DNA of 64,000 bases, taken from Cystobasidiopsis lactophilus. Taxonomy: Eukaryota; Basidiomycota; Agaricostilbomycetes; Agaricostilbales; Chionosphaeraceae. A program made the position numbers and the translations under genes. Below, one piece after another: positions 59,802-64,000 of this stretch; position 1 is the stretch's first letter; each line of letters starts with the position of its first letter. Under the pieces are notes generated by a model. That model was given only the letters and a program-made list of their open reading frames with translations, made no database searches and was not told where the DNA came from. The DNA lies in NCBI GenBank assembly GCA_001599975.1, contig BCIO01000002.1, forward strand, positions 2,305,883 through 2,369,882, written 5' to 3'.

Positions 59802-62056
59802 CTACAACCGATACGCCTCGGAGTGGAGGTGGATCCCGCCAATTCGTCTAGACTGCGCTATTGACACGCGAGCAACAGCGCTCTCTACATCAGCCTGCAC
59901 ACACATCGCGTTGAGCCTGGCACCGTCAAGAAAAAGGTTGGAAACAACATACAGCCATAGCTGGTGGCCCACAGACAGTGACGACCAAGCCTCCGTCCCG
60001 GATCCTTTGAGGCTCCCTTTGCACAACCGTCCTTCCGTCCCAGGCGTTCTTGTGGCAAGCGCCACAACAGGTCTCCTTTTCCGGATCGCTTGCTGCCGCC
60101 TTGGCTTCGCAGCAGCTCGGCAGCGCCTCGATTGAGTCCTGATCTGAGGTCGATGTGGGTTGGCAACAAGCCGGCAGCGTCTCATCCGACTTTTCACTCT
60201 GGGTCGCGGGCTGGCAGCAGCTCTCTTCATCCACCGGACAGCATCCATCGTTTCCAGGCTTGGAAGCGCAAGTGCAGGAGACGCAGACCTTGCAAGGGTT
60301 GATGGCGTCTTGAATAGTCTCGTCGAGGACTGATGCAACGTCGACGCGACTTTTTGACCCAGTCGGCCACAGTATTTGGCAGTCTGTGTTCGTATCTTTT
60401 CCGACGAGCTCGTCGTCGCCAGTGATGTAGATGCGAACGGAGAGGTCCAGGCCGCGTTGCCGCGCTTGCTGAATGAGGGTGTCCCAGCGCGATCGGAACC
60501 AAGCAATGTGGCTCGCCGATTTGACCGACCATATGACCACGATCTTCTGGACGATGGTGGCAGAGGAGAGACCGCCGATCATGTCGCCCAATATGGCCAA
60601 CGTCCAAGTGGCGCCGCACCCTCCGCAGAACATCACGCAAGTTTCGCCTTCGCTTGCAAGGGAAGTCGGCGGTCCATATGGCCCTTCAACCACCGCCCAC
60701 ACTGTCTGACCCGGCAGAAGCGTGTGCAGATCGCCAGACCAGGTTCCGGCTCCGAGCGAGCGAACATAGAGCGGGAAGCCCGGAGCGCTGAGCTCGGTGT
60801 TAGATGACGGAGGTGCTGCGGCAATGGAGAACGGGTGGCTCTCGAACGAGCGAAAGAAGCCGGTGATGGTCTTCCATGACCAGCGGGAAAGGCCGGGCCG
60901 CAGCCGAGGGGCGAAGAGAAGGCGGATCTGGACGTGCTGGCCAGCATGCCAGCCTTGGTTTAGATGGTGTACCCAGACTTTGGTAAGACCGCCGTCTAAA
61001 GGGGTGACGGTGGCGCGCGAGAGGAAGGAGCGCATGCAGAGGCGCAGGCCGAGATCCATGCCGTAGATGACCACCGCTCCGTAGGCGATCCATGGTCGAG
61101 CGTAAGGTGTGTGGACGTTTACTTGGATGAGCCAGCCAACGTAGCCGACCACGTGGCTGGCGAAGAAGAAGGGGTAGCTTGTGCGGCGGACGATGGGCAG
61201 CGAGGTGATGTTGAGCCAAAAGAGGAACGCGAGCGCGGTGATGCCCTCCCGCACTTTGGCCGTCTTCATTTGCTGCTCCAGCTCGCCATACTGTTGCGCA
61301 ACGTGAGCTCCATGTGGAAGCAAGTCGAGACTTCGAAATAGCACCCACCGAGCCGTATTGCCAAAGCCAAATCGACCCGTGACACAGCCCAAAAATAAAC
61401 ATGATCCTGCTCTATGAAATGAGTGCCAGTTCTCTGGCCAGGAGCAAGACGCCTCACCGGCCCAACCAGCGATGTATAAAGTTGACCGCCACATAGGAGG
61501 TGCACAGCAGCACCGAGAACGGCAAAAAGGACTTTGACGCAGTCAAGAAGAGCGGAATAGACGCTCCAAGGACGAGGAAGGTGAATCTGTTGGGGTTGTC
61601 AAGGAGTTGCTGCTCTGGCAAGAGGGTGGCGATGAGCAGCGCCGGAATGAGTAAGACGAGGAGGAGCTGGAGCGGGTTGAGCGAGAAGTAGGTGGTCTGG
61701 CCTTTGTAGGAAAAGAGGGGCAGAGGCCGAAGGAGCTGAATCTTGATGAAGCGCGCCGCAGCCAGAGGGAAGCGGCCAAAGCTCTTGGGTCTTGGCGGGT
61801 CTGTCGACAGCTTGTCTTTGCCCGAGGGCGCCAGCAGCTGGTAGGGCTGTTTCGAAGATTCGTAAAACAGCCAGCCGCTGCTCCATTTGCGCCGGAAAAC
61901 GTAGAGGCGAACGAGGTTGGGCAGATTTAGCAGGAGGAAGAGGCCGACCACGCCGCACCAGCCAGCGGTGAACAGGCGCGCATAGTGCGGATCCGTCACA
62001 TAAGAATTGTACACTTGCAAGGCGCCAGGCACGACGAAAGGCGACCCGGTGGACAT
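59802..62056 (-). CDS. Ferric/cupric reductase with a cysteine-cluster insert
   Basis: This is a transmembrane NADPH-dependent metalloreductase of the FRE/NOX type. The ATG at 62056-62054 gives MSTGSPFVVPGALQVYNSYV. Membrane helices precede VNFIHRWLGR. Splicing then gives FIFGLCHGSIWLWQYGS, YGELEQQMKTAKVREGITAL and FASHVVGYVGWLIQVNVHTP. HRWLGR, CHGS, ASHV and VHTP supply the usual haem-ligand histidines. The FAD region carries ESHPFSIAA and the NADPH region GGCGATWTLAILGD. Before the C-terminus is a segment of about 90 residues with CKVCVSCTC, CCPVDEESCC, CC pairs separated by 13-20 residues, and CCGACH. A late exon ends the protein (RIGGIHLHSEAYRL), stop at 59804-59802. About 700 residues. 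It is divergent from the BIM1-like gene. Confidence 0.88.
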
Positions 62057-62337
62057 TTTCAAATCAGCGAGCTTTCAGAGCTGCATGAATTTTCGACGCG
62101 CAGAGTTGAAAGAGAAGTGGCGCGGATCGCTCTTGCTACTTGAAGGACATCAAGTCGGGTTGGCTGCTCGTTGTTAAGAGGCAGATTACGAAATGCGCAT
62201 GCTAAGGCGCTAAGGAAGGGGTGAAACTGCCTCTCGCCGAACTGAGGCAATTACAAGTCGAAAACACCCGATGGGGTTTGTTTCTTGTTCTCGCACAACG
62301 ACCTTCTCTTTCGTCCAAAAGCAAAAGCTCTCATAAG
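62057..62337. promoter_or_regulatory. Divergent promoter between metalloreductase and BIM1-like gene
   Basis: 281 bases separate the two start codons. On the plus strand the region ends with AGCAAAAGCTC-type sequence before the BIM1-like start; its complement contains TTTGCT followed by T, one base from the copper-responsive TTTGCTC element. A GCGCATGC core also occurs. Whether either is used is unknown. Confidence 0.45.
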
Positions 62338-63183
62338 ATGCTCCGCCAAATCGCGTCCCTTGCCTTGCTTTCGAGCGCTCTGGCCCACTTCACCCTTGAC
62401 TTTCCGTCGACTCGCGGCTTCGATGAAGACCTTGGTAAGGAGCTCTGATACTCTTCCTGATCGACTCTTGACTGATTTGAAATGCAACAGAGCCGCAATT
62501 CTGTGGCGGCTTCACCTCTGTGAATGCCACCAGGACACCGTTTCCTTTGAACGGAGGTCCAGTTGAGATCGACAGTGTGAGGCATTTAATTTATCATCAC
62601 AGCAACAAGGAACTTACACAAATTCGATGCAATCAGCACCATAACCAAGCCGTGGCCGCCGTCTTGATCTCCTTCTCGGACGCGCCAACCTCTTTCAGCG
62701 ACTTCAACACCAGCACCTCGCCCTTCCTCTTCAACTTTACCGCTCTGCCCCACGGCCAAGGCGAGTACTGCCTCTGGGTGACGCCGGCCGCCACCTTTCC
62801 AACCCAGATCAAGGAGGGCACCACCGCCACCATCCAGGTGCAATTTGACGGTGGCGACGGCAACCTGTGAGCTCTTCCCTCTTGTCTTTCGCTCGCTCTG
62901 TGAACCTGAGTTTGATTGTATCAGCTTCCAATGCTCGGACGTCGTCTTCCAAGCAGCAGCCGCCGTGCCGACGCTGACCTGCGGAGCCAGCAACAATGTT
63001 ACCTCGTCCACCACCGAAGACGCCAGTGCCGCTGAGTCGTCGGCCGCATTCTCCTCTACCTCTGGCAGCCAACCTGCGGCCACCTCCAGCCCTGCCAGCT
63101 CTGACGCTCAGTCGCTTCGGAAGCAAGGCGCCGTCGCGGCTGGAGCGCTTCTGGCCGCTCTCGGGGCTGTGGCGTTGCTCTAG
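62338..63183 (+). CDS. BIM1/X325-type copper-binding protein, GPI-anchored
   Basis: This is a surface copper-acquisition protein of the lytic-monooxygenase-like X325/BIM1 family. The signal peptide MLRQIASLALLSSALA ends just before His, so the mature protein starts HFTLDFPSTRGFDEDL, placing the N-terminal copper-ligand His at position 1. Joining exons gives EPQFCGGFTSVNATRTPFPL, GGPVEIDSHHNQAVAAVLIS with the second conserved His region, PHGQGEYCLWVTPA, and a Cys pair in LFQCSDVVFQ and LTCGASN. A Ser/Ala/Thr-rich stretch (SAAFSSTSGSQPAATSSPAS) and a hydrophobic end GAVAAGALLAALGAVALL with no charged tail form a GPI-anchor signal. Stop at 63181-63183. Length is about 230 residues. It is divergent from the metalloreductase, in keeping with a shared metal-uptake role. 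Confidence 0.88.
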
Positions 63184-63321
63184 ATAAGCATGCACGGACA
63201 CTCATAATGCCAGAGAAAGGGTCGCTGGGCGATCAAGGTTCTTGGTTTACAGGACAAAATGTGCATTCTAGAACGCTTGCTGCCGGACTTCGTCTAAGTC
63301 ATCTAATACGAAACAAGACTT

Positions 63322-64000
63322 CTAGCCGAGCACATTCTTGTCCTTGTTCTTCTTTCTCTTCTTCTTGGGAGCCCCGTCCGCCGAAGGAGCTGCCGCTTTC
63401 CCATCTCGCTTTTGCTTAATTCTTAGCAGCGCTTGCTTGGCCGAGCCATCGGGATAGTCGCTCAGGTCGTAGAAGATGTCGGCGTATTCCAATAGCCACT
63501 CGCCGCGCACCGACGTAACGATGCGAAGGAAGTTCCTCGAAGTGAGGACGAACTCGTTGTAGATGACCCACTCCCTGTGGCACGAAAACGGTCATCGGCA
63601 CAACTCTAGTCTAGTGAAGGAGGCATAGGAACCCACGGGTTGCTGTCTAGGCCACACGAGGGGTGCAAGCCAGCGGGCTGTTCATGTAAAATGAGCACAG
63701 GCCTAAAAGGGAGGGTCCAAGGAGAGAAGGGAACACACCTGATGGTCCTTGACGGTCAAGTACGAGCCCTTCTCGCCGGGCTCCTTGTGGGCAGCGTGCA
63801 TGAAGAAGCCACAGGTCAAGGCCTTTTGGATGTTGGTGCTGCTCGTCCGCAATCAGCGACTGGTCCCACAACCAATAAGCGAGGATTGACCGTACAAGTA
63901 CTTGGGATCTTCGAAGGCAGTCGACACTAGCTCGCTGTTCGTAGTTAAACAGCAAAGAGATCAGCTCAGGGCAGGAAATGAACGCTAGAGGGAGCAAAAC
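63322..64000 (-). CDS. PRP43: DEAH-box RNA helicase Prp43 (partial, 5' part beyond window)
   Basis: This is an RNA helicase of spliceosome disassembly and ribosome biogenesis. Only the C-terminal part lies in the window, and the gene continues past base 64000. Exons joined by GT-AG give DPKYFTNIQKALTCGFFMHA, AHKEPGEKGSYLTVKDHQ, VALHPSCGLDSNPEWVIYNE, FVLTSRNFLRIVTSVRGEWL and LEYADIFYDLSDYPDGSAKQ, with SCGLD and EWVIYNEFVLTS of the OB-fold region. A basic tail (KKKRKKNKDKNVLG) ends at the stop 63324-63322. Sequence and tail match Prp43 better than the related Prp2/Prp16/Prp22. The gene converges with the BIM1-like gene (138 bases apart). Confidence 0.93.

Overview
This window looks like nuclear DNA of a basidiomycete fungus. 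The genes are dense, with many short introns of about 50-80 bases (GT donors, often CTAAC/CTAAT-like branch sites). Several families are typical of Basidiomycota: a PriA-like cysteine-rich secreted protein, a DUF6534-like membrane protein, a hypervirulence-associated Tudor protein and a BIM1/X325 copper-binding protein. No transposon, viral copy, tRNA, rRNA or CRISPR array was recognised. I place it no deeper than phylum. Exon joins were worked out by hand from splice signals and family similarity, so gene ends are firmer than most internal exon edges.

Layout. 1-1.9 kb: two small cysteine-rich secreted proteins on the minus strand (the first runs off the left edge). 2.6-4.9 kb: amino-acid/GABA-type permease. 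5.1-7.1 kb: actin with about 13 exons. 7.4-10.9 kb: PAK-type kinase. 11.8-15.3 kb: a possible tiny gene, the complex I 21 kDa subunit and argininosuccinate synthase. 16-19.2 kb: a small possible zinc-binding protein, a DUF6534-like membrane protein and a DUF2015/UPF0357 protein. 19.4-28.6 kb, all minus strand: Doa10-type E3 ligase, a 2-oxoglutarate dioxygenase and ESCRT-0 Vps27. 29.3-46.5 kb, mostly plus strand: a conserved fungal nuclear-type protein, an SDR, Ykt6, a TRK potassium transporter, Rna14, the divergent pair mL43/Coa1, TRAPPC12, a GH26-like secreted hydrolase and a fucosyltransferase-like protein. 46.6-49.7 kb, minus strand: an unrecognised protein and a serine-rich protein with a stretch resembling Scm3/HJURP. 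51.7-55.2 kb: a two-finger C2H2 factor and the Tudor protein. 56.6-64 kb: fumarate reductase fused to cytochrome b5, a ferric/cupric reductase with a cysteine-cluster insert, a BIM1-like GPI-anchored copper protein and the C-terminal end of Prp43.

Most of the window is ordinary housekeeping: trafficking (Vps27, Ykt6, TRAPPC12, Doa10), mitochondrial biogenesis (complex I subunit, mL43, Coa1), RNA processing (Rna14, Prp43) and transport. The part most suggestive of linked function is at the right end. There a metalloreductase carrying a CC-rich segment is transcribed divergently from a BIM1-like copper-acquisition protein across about 280 bases, a plausible copper/iron uptake pair. A second tight head-to-head pair (mL43 and Coa1, 57 bases between start codons) joins two mitochondrial genes. 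I did not find a clearly new multi-gene system.
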